Below are positions 1-10,805 of a stretch of 27,500 nucleotides of DNA, in pieces; position 1 is the first letter of the stretch; each line of letters begins with the position of its first letter. This stretch comes from Prorocentrum cordatum. Its lineage: Eukaryota > Sar > Dinophyceae > Prorocentrales > Prorocentraceae. The translations under genes were made by a program, and so were the position numbers. Where the stretch lies: positions 17,501 to 45,000 of the forward strand of contig CAUYUJ010014608.1 in assembly GCA_963575745.1 (NCBI GenBank), given 5' to 3'. The notes under the pieces were generated by a model. That model made no database searches. It was not told the DNA's origin and saw nothing but the letters and a program-made list of their open reading frames with translations.

Positions 1-610
1 AGAAGGAGGGCCTCATGAAAATGATGAGCATTATGAAGCAGGGGCGCTTCTCGATGGCGTTGGGCGCCAGGAAGGAAGTGCGCCTCGTTAAACAGAGCCT
101 CGTGAAGCGGGCGGGCTTCATGAAGTTGGTCAGCCTCATGAAGAAAGTGGGCATCACGAGGGACATCCTTAATGAGCAGGGCCTCATACAGACAACGTTT
201 TGCCACTTGAAGTAGGTGGGCCTCAGGAAGAAGGTGCGCGTCATGATCACTGTGCGCCCCATGCAAAACCTTGCGAAGATGGTGGGTCACATGCGTAGGC
301 CAGCGACGTGGAGAAGGCGAGCCTTGCGAAGACTAGCGGAGAAATGGTGCCTCATGAATGCGGTGAGCCTCATAATGGTCGTCGCGGAGAATGGGGTTCA
401 TGAAGACGGAGGGCCTGGGCGAAGCGAGCCTCCTGAAGAACGTCTCTCGAACAAGGTGTGATCGACGAAGATGGCCTCATGAAGCAGCTGATTTTCATGG
501 CTTCGTTGTGCCGCATGAAGAAGGTGAGCTGGTTGGCCTCGTGAGCGTTCGATCGCCTGACGAAGACAGAGAGCTTCGTGAAGCTGGCGAACCACATGAA
601 AATAATACAG
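1..610. repeat. Degenerate ~18-bp minisatellite
   Basis: The stretch is built from diverged units close to GTGGGCCTCATGAAGAAG, with recurring CTCATGAAG, CTCGTGAAG and CATGAAGA cores from the left edge to about 600. Unit length drifts between roughly 15 and 20 bases, and the units are too diverged for a recent expansion. Short open frames here (rich in Met-Lys, or His-Glu in other frames) are translations of the repeat, not genes. The array may extend left of the window. Confidence 0.7.
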
Positions 611-1880
611 AGCTCGACGATGAGGGCACCAATGTCGCGCTGTCGACTGGATGGCAGTCTCAGGGCTACTTTGTGTATTTGTGCGCCGTAGAGAACACGC
701 TGCCCTAGCTAGGCGTCAGTGAGAAGCGACAGAATCTCGACGCAACAGAGGCTATGGTCATCCTTACAAGCTACCTGAAACACTTGCTGAGCCGATGCGC
801 GTCGGCTTTGGGATGGGCATTTCAAGCCCGCGTCTGGTCTTATACTTCCACAGCCTTATGTCGTTTCTCTTCATCTCCCTTGCCCCCTCGTCCCTCGCCC
901 GCTTGCGCGGCGCCAGTGTGCGCTTGTCGTGTTTGGTCGGGTCGCGAGTGGAAGGGCGTGGCGGTGGGTGGGGGGGCGGCAGTTGCATGGGGGGCTCCAG
1001 TGAAGACTCTTATCATACTGTAGAGCATGTCAACACTCGTTAGACGCAGTCTCCGGGAGTTTCGGATGCAACAATCTCCTCGCTCCCCTCTCTTCCTCGC
1101 CTCGTCTCGGCCTGCATTCTTTCCCATTGCTGCTTGCTTGCGCCGGCGGGTCCAGTGCCAGCGGGCTCCAGTGAGAGGTAAAAATCCCAGGCAACGGTCG
1201 ACAGTGCCGATCCCCCACTTCAGCTGGCAAGAGGACCTGGCCTCTCGACGAAGTGCGGTCCCATCCAGTCCAGTCTGATCCAATCCAATCCTCCTCCCCT
1301 CTGTCCCCTTCCCTTCTCCGTCGTCCCTCCCCGCCCCCCCCTCCGCTTCCCTCCTCTTTCCCCCCATTCGTCCCCCGCCTCCCGCTTCTCCGCCCCCGAC
1401 GCGTTCGGGATTCTTCTTGGGCGTCCGCGCGTCGGTCGCAGCCCGACGCGCCGCGCCTTCTGGGCGCCGATCCCGGCCGCCCGCTGCGCCGAACAGGCTG
1501 GGCAGACGGCGTCGCGGGCGCTGCGGGCGCCCGCCGGCGCCGTCGCGCCGTGCGAGCGAGACGGCCCGCCGCAGGCCCAAACCTCGTCTCTTCCTTGTTC
1601 TCCTTCTCCTCCATCTCTCGTGCTCGATGCCAACCTCGGGGAACGCGTGGCCGATGGCAATGCGTCGGAGGGGATGGGCGTGGGCGTTGGCCGCGGTAGG
1701 GGCGCGGCAAAGACCGGCGCCCCAATTCCAGCGGCTATGGCGAGGGGGAGATCCGGGCGCGCGTTGCGGAGCTGGTCAAGAATTGTGGGGGGCTGGCAAC
1801 TGCGTGGGCGCTTCCTGGGTTTTTCTTCGTGGAGGCACTTCGCGGCAGCGTTCTGATCTTCGAAGTTATAATCAGCGCGC
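611..1880. other. GC-rich spacer with a pyrimidine-rich plus strand, no gene seen
   Basis: No recognisable protein or RNA gene. About 1250-1400 is strongly C/T-rich on the plus strand, which leaves long open frames on the minus strand (up to 246 codons) made mostly of Arg, Gly, Ala and Pro. Overlapping frames of similar length on both strands and the compositional bias argue that they are artefacts of base composition. Confidence 0.5.
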
Positions 1881-1886
1881 GCAAAC

Positions 1887-2330
1887 TTGCGATTGAGAAG
1901 ATGGGCGATCGACCGACGCGCGGAGAATATTGCTAAGTGTATCGCAAAACAGGACAAGGCTATCGACTTTCAGAAGGAGCGTGTCACGGACGTGCAAAAC
2001 GTCGCGCGGAGTCGGGGAGATGCGTCGTGGACATGGAAACAAATCGCCCCGGTGCGGTGGGCCAGGACAAGCAACGCGTCGTGGCTCCTGCGAAGGAACG
2101 TGCGAGATCTCAAGGCTTGGCTGCTCTTGGGCTCGATGCGATTGTTTTGGGGGAGGTGCCGCGTCCATCTGGTTCTGTTAGTCGCGTTCTTCAGTTGACA
2201 GGATGTGTGCTGTCGCGAAGATCAAGAATGCGAGGGTGCAAGCGTTGGGCAAAACTATTCATCAGGCATCGGTGTAAAACAGATCGGTGCCAAAAGAAGC
2301 AGAGCCCAATGCGTGTGTAAACTGTGCCAG
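1887..2330 (+). pseudogene. Possible remnant of a retroelement ORF1-like coiled-coil segment
   Basis: A charged stretch (IAKQDKAIDFQKERVTDVQN, about 1938-1997) is followed in another frame by a stretch containing VAPAKERARSQGLAALGLDA (about 2080-2140). The pattern of Lys/Glu/Gln-rich helix followed by a Leu/Ala-rich tail resembles the coiled-coil part of ORF1 in dinoflagellate LINEs, but frames change within 100 bases and no catalytic domain can be read downstream with confidence. A diverged fragment is possible; chance is also possible. Confidence 0.2.
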
Positions 2331-4657
2331 TTTGGAAACGATCAAGTCGACGGTGAAAGCTGCTGGAGTTGTTCGGCCTGGAGGTGACCTGGCGGCGATC
2401 TGACTCGCGGCCGGCGCATTATTTATGTTCGAGGAGGAAGCCAAGACCAATGCGCATTGTGTGCGCTAAGTTCTTTTGGGCAACGGTCGAGGTGGTGATA
2501 TTGCCGACGAGCGAGGCTACTTCCAAACGGCAGTTCGGCAGCGTTCTGAGGCCCGAAGAGGTTAGTGGTTTAGGTGTGGAGACAGCCGGGTGGCGCGCGT
2601 GGTCTGGCGGGCTCGGCGGCGCCCAGGGTTCCACTGGGGCTCGGGGCAATTCAAAAACGACCAGTCTGTGCGTGAGGCCTCGCGGGTCTAGCGCAGCTGC
2701 TGATTCTCCTACGGGCCACCTTTCTGTCCGTGGTGGGACTTTGATTCGGAAGCAAGAGGGCGATTGCCAGATGGCGCGCCCGATCGCGACGGCCAGCGTG
2801 GATGCAGCAAGGTTTTTGCTTCGAGACACGGAAATCGCAAGGGGCGCAGCAGTTCTTGTGCATGAGCATGAGAGTGATGCTGCCATGTTGCCCAGGCCTC
2901 AGAAGCAGCTGGGAGATCGCGGATGTCGTGGGCAACGTCCACGGCCGGGCGTGCAGGGGCAGGCGGTCCCTCTGCGGGGCTTGCTGTGCCAGCTCCAACG
3001 TTTGTGATGCTCGCGCGACCTCCCTCGTTGAAGTTGCCCTGAACGTTGGCCTGCGCGTGTTGTTGTTGTTGTTGTTGCCGCGCAACTGTATTGGGGGATG
3101 CAAGAGGGGGGTGGCGTGTTCCGACGCGCTGGCTGGATTCAGTCGGCGTGGGCAGCTATGGCATCTCTGTTGTCTACAAGCTGGCGGTGCACCTCGGCCA
3201 GCTGAATGATGAGTCCCGGCTTTGGATCGTTGGTGTGTGTGTGTGTGTGTGTGGGGTGCGGTGGGGGCGGCGGGGTGGGGGGGTGGGGGGCGGGGTGGGG
3301 GGCGGGGTCCTGGGTCGCATCAGGTGCGAGGGCAAGCATGGTTGGAGCAGTTGGACGTTCTGCTTCTGGTTCCTTTTTGGGGCCGCTTGCAGAGCCAACA
3401 GTCGTGTTGAGGGCAGCAAGTGTGATTGTTTGATCATGGATGAAGCCTTGGCGGCTCGAGTTGAGGGGTCCGGGATAGATGGCGCTGCAGGTGCGTCGAC
3501 GTGCGCGCCTGTTAATCGCTGCCGTTTTCTGGCGCGGACAACGAGGGGTGGCTCGGACTACCTATTGCACCTCCGCAGCTGCCTCGCGCGCCCAACGTGG
3601 GGTGTTCCAGACTCCCGACGGACCGTGTGCCCATCGTGAAGGTGGTGGAGCAGGTGCGGTATCAGGAGACCAGACAAGATGCGCGGGATATGGAGGTCAT
3701 CGGAGTCGAGCGCGAGCTATGTGAGAGGTTCGATACAAACGGACCCGGTCATGATGGAGATGCTGATCGAGGGCCCCTGCGCGCGCCAAGTATGTTCCTG
3801 CGAGCTGGAAGCCCAAGCTGGCGCGGCATCAATGCGGGCTACATCTGCGTGCGTGGCTAGCAGCTACGAGATGAATGCAGCGTGTGCTTTGGGTGGCAGC
3901 GCTCGAGTGCAAGGCGGTCGAGGAATCTCAGGGTCGTTGCCGACGTGCTAAAATAATGGATATTCTAGAGTACAGTTGTCTTCCCGCGGGTCATGTGTCG
4001 ACGGCAGACGCCGTGATGGGCGCGGTGGTTGCGGGGGGTGGCGTGGCGAAGGTGGGCGATGTCCAACGTGAGCAAGATGGAGAACAGCAGGTTGCTCGAC
4101 CCGGTCCAGGGGCTGGCCAAGTCTCGGGCTGGCGCTTGGAATGTCCCCAATTCAAGGGGCTCAGGGGGGGGTGGCGGGTTTTCTTGGTCAAGTATGCGAG
4201 GTGATCGCGAGGGCGGATTTCGGGAATGCGGCGTCCAGGCATATTGGGGGCGGAAGCTGATCGTCTTCAGCAGCGAAAGGGGCAAGTCTAAGTGTCGTGG
4301 CTCAGATGGGCTAGGGGGCGTTCGAGAAGGGAGCTGGGCCAGCGCGTTGTGTGTCTCTCGCGCAGGCCTTGGAAGCTGCTGTCGCGCGCTCAGATCCAGT
4401 GCGACCGTGCCAACTTGCAGATCGTGGGCTTGGCCAGAGCTAGGACGTCGGTGTCATGATGCGCAGGGTTTGAGTTTGCCCGAGGCCCATTTGGGATGGG
4501 ATGTTCTTGTTGGGTGGCTTTGCAGGTTGCAGCTGTGGCTTGGGCCTTGTAACGGGGGGCGGGGTGTCTCCTGGAGAGGCGCGTGGAGGGCGCGCCGCTG
4601 CCGTGGTCGCTTCCCTGCTCTAGTTTGGTTGGGGCTCAGACTTCGTCCCTGGGGCTG
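2331..4657. other. GC-rich region without a defensible gene
   Basis: Open frames up to 291 codons exist on the plus strand but overlap frames of similar quality on the minus strand and carry no recognised domain. A short plus-strand stretch around 3545-3590 (reading GSDYLLHLRSCLAR) faintly recalls the C-terminal part of LINE endonucleases. With the coiled-coil trace at 1887-2330 it could mean a very old plus-strand LINE, but this is speculative. Confidence 0.4.
3232..3308 (+). repeat. (GT)n microsatellite joined to a G-run cluster
   Basis: About ten GT units (3232-3252) run directly into closely spaced runs of four to seven G (3253-3308). Several consecutive G runs with short loops on one strand would permit G-quadruplex formation. 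Confidence 0.85.
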
Positions 4658-4704
4658 CGAACGAATTAACGTTCGAACGAACGAACGAACGAACAGACGA
4701 ACGA
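4658..4704 (+). repeat. (CGAA)n microsatellite
   Basis: Tetranucleotide repeat of CGAA units with a few substitutions, ending in a short GAG run. The minus strand reads as a spurious (SFVR)n peptide. Confidence 0.85.
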
Positions 4705-5029
4705 GGAGGAGGAGGAGGGCCAGTGTAAAGTCAAGAGTCATCAACGATGTTGGAGTCAACCCTGCCTCCGAGCTCCCTCTTCATAGGCCCTCACCACGGT
4801 TCATTTCCATTGATGGAATTGCTTCATTGGAAGACACCCGTTTGAAGACCCTGATTCATGCCCAAACATTTTTCTCGGGATTTCAACGCCGCGGATCAAC
4901 CTGACTGTTGCGTCTTCACGATCCCGAATCGCGCCAGAATGTTGTTCCTAGCCAGGACTACAACACAGAGAAGTGACGTAACTGCAGTATTATAATTCCG
5001 TCCAAAATACCATTTCATGTGCTTTGATG

Positions 5030-5377
5030 ATAGTAATCCGTGAAACTTTTGCAAATGTTTACACCGAGTGTGCGCGGCGCTAAGGCTGTTTGAACAAGGG
5101 ACCACCCTCAATCCGTGAAGCTCTTGCAAGCTTTTAAATCGAATGTGCGCGGTAAGGTGATCGCCACATTTTGAAAACGACCCGCCCTCAATCCGTGAAG
5201 TTGTTTTTTGCATTTTTTTCCAAACGCGGCCCTAAGGCGAGAACCACATTTTGAAAACGACCGCCCTCAACCCGTGTAGTTCTTGCAATTTTTCAAAGCG
5301 AATGTGCGCGGCGCTAAGGCGAGAACCACATTTTGAAAACGACCCGCCCTCAGTCCGTGAAGCGCTTGCACATTTTT
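5030..5377. repeat. ~80-bp tandem repeat, left part
   Basis: Four full units and the start of a fifth, beginning near 5035, 5110, 5191, 5269 and 5352. Each runs: ATCCGTGAAG, a T-rich stretch beginning TTGCA, GAATGTGCGCGG, CTAAGGCGAGAACCACA, TTTTGAAAACGACCCGCCCTC. Periods are about 75-83 bp, with the last units most alike. The fifth unit breaks off after CTTGCACATTTTT, where the composite element begins, and the repeat resumes at 6034. Confidence 0.85.
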
Positions 5378-6033
5378 CCCTACCTAGGCTCTGCCTGGAA
5401 GGGTTCTTACCCTGTGTGCTTAAAGGGCCGGGCCGTGCTCCCCGCCCCGGGCGGTTCCCCCAGGATCCGCCCCGCGGTTCCCCCAGTGACGTTCCCTTAG
5501 CTTAGCGTTGCTTATTTCATCTTAGCTTAGCTTATTTAATTTTAGCTTAGCTTAGTTTCATCTTAGCTCATATTTATCTTAGCTTAGCTTACCTTCATTT
5601 TAGTTTCGCCGAGCTTTAACATAGCACAGCACAGCACAGCATAGCAGAGCGTAGCACAGCATAGCACAGCACAGCATATCATAGCATAGCCCAGCGTAGC
5701 ATAGCATAGCGCAGCATAGCATAACATAGCATACCATAACATAGCATAGCGCAGCACAGCACAGCACAGCATAGCACAGCGCAGCATAGCATAGCATATC
5801 ATAGCATAGCATAGCATAGCTTAGCATAGCATAGCATAGCATAACATAGCATAGCATAGCGCAGCATAGCATAGCATATCATAGCATAGCATAGCATAGC
5901 ATAGCATGGCATAGCGCAGCATAGCATAGCATGGCATGGCATAGCATAGCATAGCATAGTATAGCATATCATAGCAACTAATGCTGCTTTCCTAGGGGCT
6001 CCAACTTCTAGGTAGGGTCGCACTGGGGTAATT
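5378..6033. mobile_element. Composite CTAGG-ended satellite element, copy 1
   Basis: Starts CCCTACCTAGGCTCTGCCTG and ends with a module containing CTAGGTAGGGTCGCACTGGG then TAATT. The two ends are inverted over CCCTACCTAGG. The left module (5378 to ~5495) contains two copies of GCGGTTCCCCCAG; the right module is about 5977-6033. Between them is a private satellite. The same left and right modules occur at 21131 and 23187, so they define the element. This is the most diverged copy. Flanking ~80-bp repeats on both sides show that it interrupts a pre-existing array. There is no coding capacity, so any movement would be non-autonomous. I do not recognise the family. Confidence 0.7.
5497..5976. 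repeat. Internal pentamer satellite of copy 1 (TTAGC, then ATAGC/ACAGC)
   Basis: The first ~115 bp are irregular TTAGC units with CATCTTAGC and TTATTT interruptions. From about 5621 the array switches to a strict 5-bp period of ATAGC, ACAGC, GTAGC and GCAGC units, occasionally ATATC or ATGGC. Open frames on the minus strand (Met-Leu-Cys-Tyr-Ala repeats) arise only because a 5-bp repeat reads as a 15-bp codon cycle. Confidence 0.9.
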
Positions 6034-6112
6034 AAAAAGAGTGTGAGCGGTACTCATTTTGAAAACCACCCGCCCTCCATTTGTGAGCCTGGTGCAAATT
6101 TTAAACCTTTAG
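6034..6112. repeat. ~80-bp tandem repeat, right part after the insertion
   Basis: Immediately after copy 1 the sequence reads GAGTGTGAGCGG, then CATTTTGAAAACCACCCGCC, a TTTGTGAG block and TGCAAATTTTAAA. These are the second half of one repeat unit and the start of the next, in the order seen at 5035-5377. Confidence 0.75.
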
Positions 6113-6127
6113 AATCATAAGTGGAGG

Positions 6128-6134
6128 AGGAGGG

Positions 6135-6182
<48 letters not shown>

Positions 6183-6235
6183 GGATGAGGATGAGGATGA
6201 GGATGAGGATGAGGATGAGGATGAGGATGAGGATG

Positions 6236-6268
<33 letters not shown>

Positions 6269-6371
6269 GTGGTGTGGTGGTGGTGGTGGTGGTGGTGGAG
6301 GAGGAGGAGGAGGTGGAGGAGGAGGAGGGTGGAGGAGGAGGAGGAGGAGGAGGAGGAGGAGGAGGAGGACG
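6128..6371 (+). repeat. Compound triplet repeat GAT, GAGGAT, GAT, GGT, GAG
   Basis: Blocks in order: (GAT)n from 6137, (GAGGAT)n to about 6240, (GAT)n to ~6267, (GGT)n to ~6297, then (GAG)n with GGT interruptions to ~6369. Translations (poly-Asp, poly-Met, poly-Ser, poly-His) are not genes. Block borders are sharp, as expected from stepwise point mutation followed by slippage. Confidence 0.95.
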
Positions 6372-6683
6372 GCGACGACGAACTGGAGGAGGCTGCTGTT
6401 CATGCCCGGCGGCGGCTGGCTGCGACACAACACATGCAGAGCGTGCGCGGGCCAGCCTGGTCGTGGTCGTGGTCCGCGTGGTAGCTGCCCTCCCCCCTGA
6501 GGACATGGCCGTGAAGCAGAAGGCCCATCCCCCCCTTTGGCCTCCGGCCGGGCGGCCCCCGGCCGGGGCGGGCCGCGGCTCGCGCTTCGCCGGTCCATCA
6601 GCCCCGCCCGCAGCCTCGGAGCAACGGCGGGGGAGGGATGAACGAGGAAGGGGTAGAGAGGGGGGAGGGGGGGAGTGAGGAAC
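6372..6683. other. GC-rich spacer between two triplet tracts
   Basis: About 310 bp of unique GC-rich sequence between the compound repeat and the next GAG tract. No domain was recognised in any frame, and open frames here are extensions of the flanking triplets. Confidence 0.5.
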
Positions 6684-6832
6684 GGAGGAGGAGGAGGAGG
6701 AGGAGGAGGAGGAGGAGGAGGAGGAGGAGGAGGAGGAGGAGGAGGAGGAGGAGGAGCAGGAGCAGGAGGAGGAGGAGGAGGAGGAGGAGGAGGAGGAGGA
6801 GGAGGAGGAGGAGAGGAGGAGGGGGAGGGGGA
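6684..6832 (+). repeat. (GAG)n microsatellite
   Basis: About 150 bp of GAG/GGA triplets with two GCA interruptions near 6756-6767. The purine-rich strand is the plus strand. Confidence 0.95.
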
Positions 6833-6952
6833 GGTCGGTGCCTGCGCTTGCACGCGGCTCCCTTTCGACCACTAGCTGTGTTCAAACCCAGGTCCACTGC
6901 AGTGTTGATTGCCTTAGCTCGAAGAAGACAAAACGGCATCAACATACATTAT

Positions 6953-8407
6953 TCACGAACCACGCGGATTTCTTGGATCGACGCTGTGCCGCTTTGGTGG
7001 CGTCTCGGGCGCCGCCCCTGGCGCGCTCCGCGCGCCAGGGAACAGGGTCCGGCGCAGATCCAGAAAGTCCGCGCGGACCGTCGGTAGTTTGTGTCTACGC
7101 CGTTTTCCATCTATTGGTTGGAATGCCTCATGCACGTGGACGTTGTGCTACCATTCTGCTGGCTCTGAGGTCCGATCCATTACTTGTAGTCTTGTCAGAT
7201 ATTTGTTATTTTCTCCTCTGCCAATCTATTGCGTAATTCATTCGTAAGCTTAACAATGTCATCACCCACCGTCTTCGCACTGCCCTCGCATCTGGCGGCA
7301 GTATCGTCTACGAATGTCCACAAACAGGAGGAGATCGCCGATGTGTCTGCGCCAATACTGGGTGTAAACATAGATTGGCTGGCGTGACACCTCTGGCCGA
7401 ACCAGCTACCAGTGACCTGGTGGGCCAGATTGCCTCGCTGATGATGGACTGCTCGTGCAAGTGCCTTGGGCCTAGAAATATAGCCATCTCGAAGCCGACC
7501 GCCACCGCAGGGAAGCCCGCAGCATATGCGATCTCCATCATAAGAACAACCGAGACTGTGTCGTACAAGTTCTCGATGTCCAGTGGTAGTGTCGTAGCTC
7601 AGGCCCCCAGCTCGATGCCCGTCTCGTCGAGGAGCGCTCTGAGGAGTCCCGCTCTGTGTGCCGAGCTGCCCTTGAGCGCGGTGTCCGAGTAGGCCGAGAG
7701 CCCTGCACTCCATGCTGAGCAGACCGATCCACGTGCTCTGTTCCAACTAAACCATGATGGGGGAGCATCCCCAGCACTCAATCTCCTGCAGCAGGTCCTG
7801 GTTTCGCCATCACAGCACACTTGGCGGCGCAGCACTGTCGTGCCCAGGCTACGTAGGTGCTTCTCGCTTTCCCTCATGATTATATCACCAGCTCCTCCTT
7901 GGCCCGATCTGGTAACCTGTCGATGTCGACAGGCCCCATTGGACCCGGTCCTTTCGCCTTCGATGGACACGTAGCCGCCAGCGCTCCTTTCAGCATGTCC
8001 ACGTCGTTGGGGTCTAGCTGCTCCTCCCACGCTCGCCCCTTGGTGAGCTCCAGTTGTGCAACAATGTGCCCGCGGCTGGCCACTGGGTCTTGCCAAATCT
8101 TGTCCCACTTTCGAGCCTTCTCCTGCATGGTCAGCGTGGGGTCCGCCGTGGCAAAGGTATCCGTCTTCAGCATCTCGAACCGGGGTGCATCCTTCGGCTC
8201 CCCATGTCGATGTAGCATCCCTGCCTTGGTACGCCACGTCTTCTTGGCCCACGAAGTGGCACTCTTTCTCCCAGTTGTCATGCCCCGCGCGTGGGAAGTG
8301 GCGAGATGCTTCTCTGTCTGTGAGATGAAACTGTCTGGCTGGCCCTCATCTAATTCCACAGTGTCACCCGCCATCTCGAAGCACACATCCACAGCAGCAG
8401 TACACAT
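6953..8407 (-). pseudogene. LINE reverse transcriptase and C-terminal tail remnant
   Basis: A linker with LTMQEKARKWDKIWQDP (near 8110) and DIDRLPDRAKEELVI (near 7885-7925) has the look of the pre-RT region. In other frames follow HRAGLLRALLDETGIELGA (near 7600-7655), YDTVSVVLMMEIAYAAGF (near 7510-7565), LVAGSARGVTPANLCLHPVL (about 7355-7415, RT motif B), and FVDDTAARCEG (FVDD at 7303-7314, the catalytic motif C). A basic tail (KRRRHKLPTVRADFLDLRRT, near 7095-7040) matches the post-RT region. At least three frame changes are needed to link these blocks. The Asp pair of motif C is intact although the reading frame is not. Confidence 0.7.
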
Positions 8408-9079
8408 GCTTACTGAAGGCTTCCGAAACCTCCTGCGCCTTAATCAGCTCCAGCTCCTTCTGGTTCTCTTGATGCACTGCTGCTGCTGTTGTCTGCCATC
8501 AGTGCCATGAACGTACAACGACGGGTACCTCACCATCTCCGCAGCCAAGATGCTCCACTGCTCAGCTGGGCCGTATCGCATGTGCGCCTTGCCTGGGGTG
8601 GCCTTGGCGCGAACCCTTCTCACGCCAAAGCCTGACGCCCTACCCCTGCACAGGGCAGCCTCCTCGTGGTCAAGCTCCTCGACGTCCAAGACTGTCTCCT
8701 TCACCGTCGTGACCACCTTCGCGTACAGCTTCGTCAGCGTGAGCTCGGCCTCTTGGTGCTGGCTATTCTTGATGATCATCACGCCACCGATGAGGTGCAA
8801 CTCTTTCGTCAGCTGCAGCTCCCATGTCTCTGGACCTGTCGCTCGCCCACCTGGACTCCGTGATCGCATGCGCCTGCCCCTCGGGGCTCATCGTAGCCTC
8901 CTCGTACGCCTCCTGCGGGTGTTCCTCCAGCTCGTCCTTCCTGCGCCGACGTGCTGCCTGCTTCTTCTGGCTGGTCTTGGAGTTCGGGTGCGCCGCCTTC
9001 TGAGGCCGCGGTCGATGTGGTAAGCCCTTCGGCACCTCCAGCTTCCGATGCCACCACTGCTCCTTCGTACCCGTGATCT

Positions 9080-9745
9080 TCAGCTGAAGGCCACAGCGTG
9101 TTCGCCATGGCATTGCTCCGACTGCCTCTAAACTGAGCCGAGGCGCGAAATCCACCCGCGCGATGCCATAGTCAATCAGGCTGCCTTTGCCCTTGTCACA
9201 GGTAACCTCCACATGTGGCTAGACCACGACCTCGCCGAGCTTGGTGGGCCTTGAGATTCCAATCTGCCAGAATCACCCATGGGTCAGTCAACGTACGAAT
9301 GAATCCAGCCATCGATCGAATGCGAAAGAAATTGCTACCTTTGAATCCTTCTCCAGGGAACAAATATGCTTCGATGAGCACGGTCTTCCCAGCGCGAGTG
9401 TGCAGCGTCAGCGCCGAGAACCCTCTGAACGGGTCAGCGCCTCCATCCTCACATAGTCTTTTTTTTCAGCATATCACATCCAGCACAAACCAAATGCGCC
9501 TTTGACAAAACAATCTCACTGCCGGTGGTGCCACGCTCTGGGCGCTTGGCCATCGTGGCAGCCGTGCCCATCATCTTCTACCCGTCCGTGTATACCTCTT
9601 CGCGTGCCTTCTCCAACCGTGTGGACTCCAACTGCGTCTCGCACATTATGATGACATCGTGCTGCTTACCACGTTCATTCACAAACTTTTAGGCCTTCGG
9701 TCCCCACATCGGAATGCTCGAGACGAAACTGTTGAAGATGCTCAT
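9080..9745 (-). pseudogene. LINE endonuclease (EEP/AP-endonuclease-like) remnant
   Basis: The domain would nick target DNA to prime reverse transcription. Visible motifs in order: IIMCETQLE near 9636, matching the metal-binding Glu block (QETHL type); a GTAATMAKRPERGTTGSEIV stretch near 9500-9570; WVILADWN near 9270, the block usually reading GDFN; and SLIDYGIARVDFAPRLSLEA then MPWRTRCGLQL at about 9180-9080, the usual C-terminal block. Two in-frame TAGs (about 9690 and 9579-9581, the latter where the family normally has Trp) and a slip around the 8-T run at 9459-9466 destroy the frame. The Glu of the first block survives; the last His seems replaced. Confidence 0.7.
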
Positions 9746-10596
9746 CGTCGCCACCAGCCGCCACAGACGGCCCCGGCTTCGCGCCGCTGCCCGTGGCGCC
9801 TCGCGCGGAAGGGGGTGCACCCGCCTTGGCGGCCTGCACACTCTGCTTGTTATTGGTGTTGATCTTGGTGACCCGACCCTTCCTGCTCTGCTTCTGTGCC
9901 TGCAGCAACCTGTGCAGCTCCTCCATGTCGCTCTTGAACTTCTTGAGCTTGGCCTTGTCCTCCTCCTCGTACTCGTCCAGGTCGTCGAACAGGTCGCCAA
10001 CCCTCGGCGCCTCCCACTCCGTCTTGCCTGACGATGGGGCTCCAGATGTCTTGTCCTGGTTCTCGCGCAGGGCCCTCTTGTGCTCCTCCACCGCATCAGC
10101 TGCATCCTCGATCGCCTTGTCATTGCGGATTCGCAGGGATGCGACCTGCTCCTCCGCCTCCAGCAGGAGGCTCGTGCAGTTCTCCACCTCCAGCTAGCAG
10201 CGGTTAAGCTCGTTGATGGCCTGTTGCAGCGCCAGCTCCGTCGATGCCTCCTTCTTCGGGATCTGTGCAGCCGCCGCTACCCGCGTCTGCACCTGCTTGA
10301 GCGGCCCGAGGTCCAGCTGGGGAACACTCTGTGCCGAAATCCTCTCCACCTTGGCCAGAAGGTTGTTGAGCTCCCCAATCGAGCCGTGCCCCGTGGACTT
10401 GCGATTCTTCCATGTGGGCCCCCTTGCCCACCACCTTCTTGCCGCCGTCCGTGCCCAGCTCCGAGAACTGCGTCTTCCAGCCTGGCATGACCGCGTGGCA
10501 TTTGTGGCACCACCCTGCGGAACGCTCCAACTTCCAATTGTAGACCCATCTTCCACAGGTCTGGCACGAGGTATAGGTACTGCACCCGCGCCACAT
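9675..10596 (-). pseudogene. LINE ORF1-like segment: zinc knuckle and coiled coil, broken
   Basis: Starting near 10596 the translation contains CQTC and WCHKC separated by 15 residues, a C-x2-C...C-x2-C knuckle of the type found at the start of dinoflagellate LINE ORFs and probably an RNA-binding finger. A frame change near 10410-10430 leads to a long helical, Glu/Lys/Gln-rich segment (about 10394-9760) with an acidic patch DDLDEYEEEDKAKLKKFKSD. An in-frame TAG at 10194-10196 (after NELNRC) interrupts it; the same frame then continues to 9675. A function in binding the element's RNA is inferred from family architecture only. Confidence 0.6.
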
Positions 10597-10805
10597 GCCG
10601 CCACCGTGGCTGTGTCCGAGCGTGCAGAAAGCAACGCCAGCTCACCAGCGGGCGCAGGCGGCAGCTCAGTGACTGGGGCGGACGGGCCACTGGATGGAAG
10701 AGATGCCAGGCTGAACAGCCTTGCCTGTCGCGGACTAGCGGTATCCACTCGTTCTCTTGTGGAACGAAGCATCTTGAACAGACATGGCTTCGGAGTGCGT
10801 ATAAG

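Noticed and set aside
840-1957. Three overlapping minus-strand open frames of 231-246 codons
   Set aside because: They lie in three frames over the same C/T-rich stretch, consist mainly of Arg, Gly, Ala and Pro, and show no domain. Stop-poor composition explains them.
2802-3209. Plus-strand frames around 2.8-3.6 kb as an endonuclease of a third LINE
   Set aside because: Only scattered short resemblances, no motif series in order, and no reverse transcriptase downstream; mentioned only as a faint possibility.
5584-6023. Minus-strand Met-Leu-Cys-Tyr-Ala repeat peptide as a structural or antifreeze-like protein
   Set aside because: A 5-bp satellite without stops gives exactly this peptide in all frames, and it lies inside a mobile-looking element.
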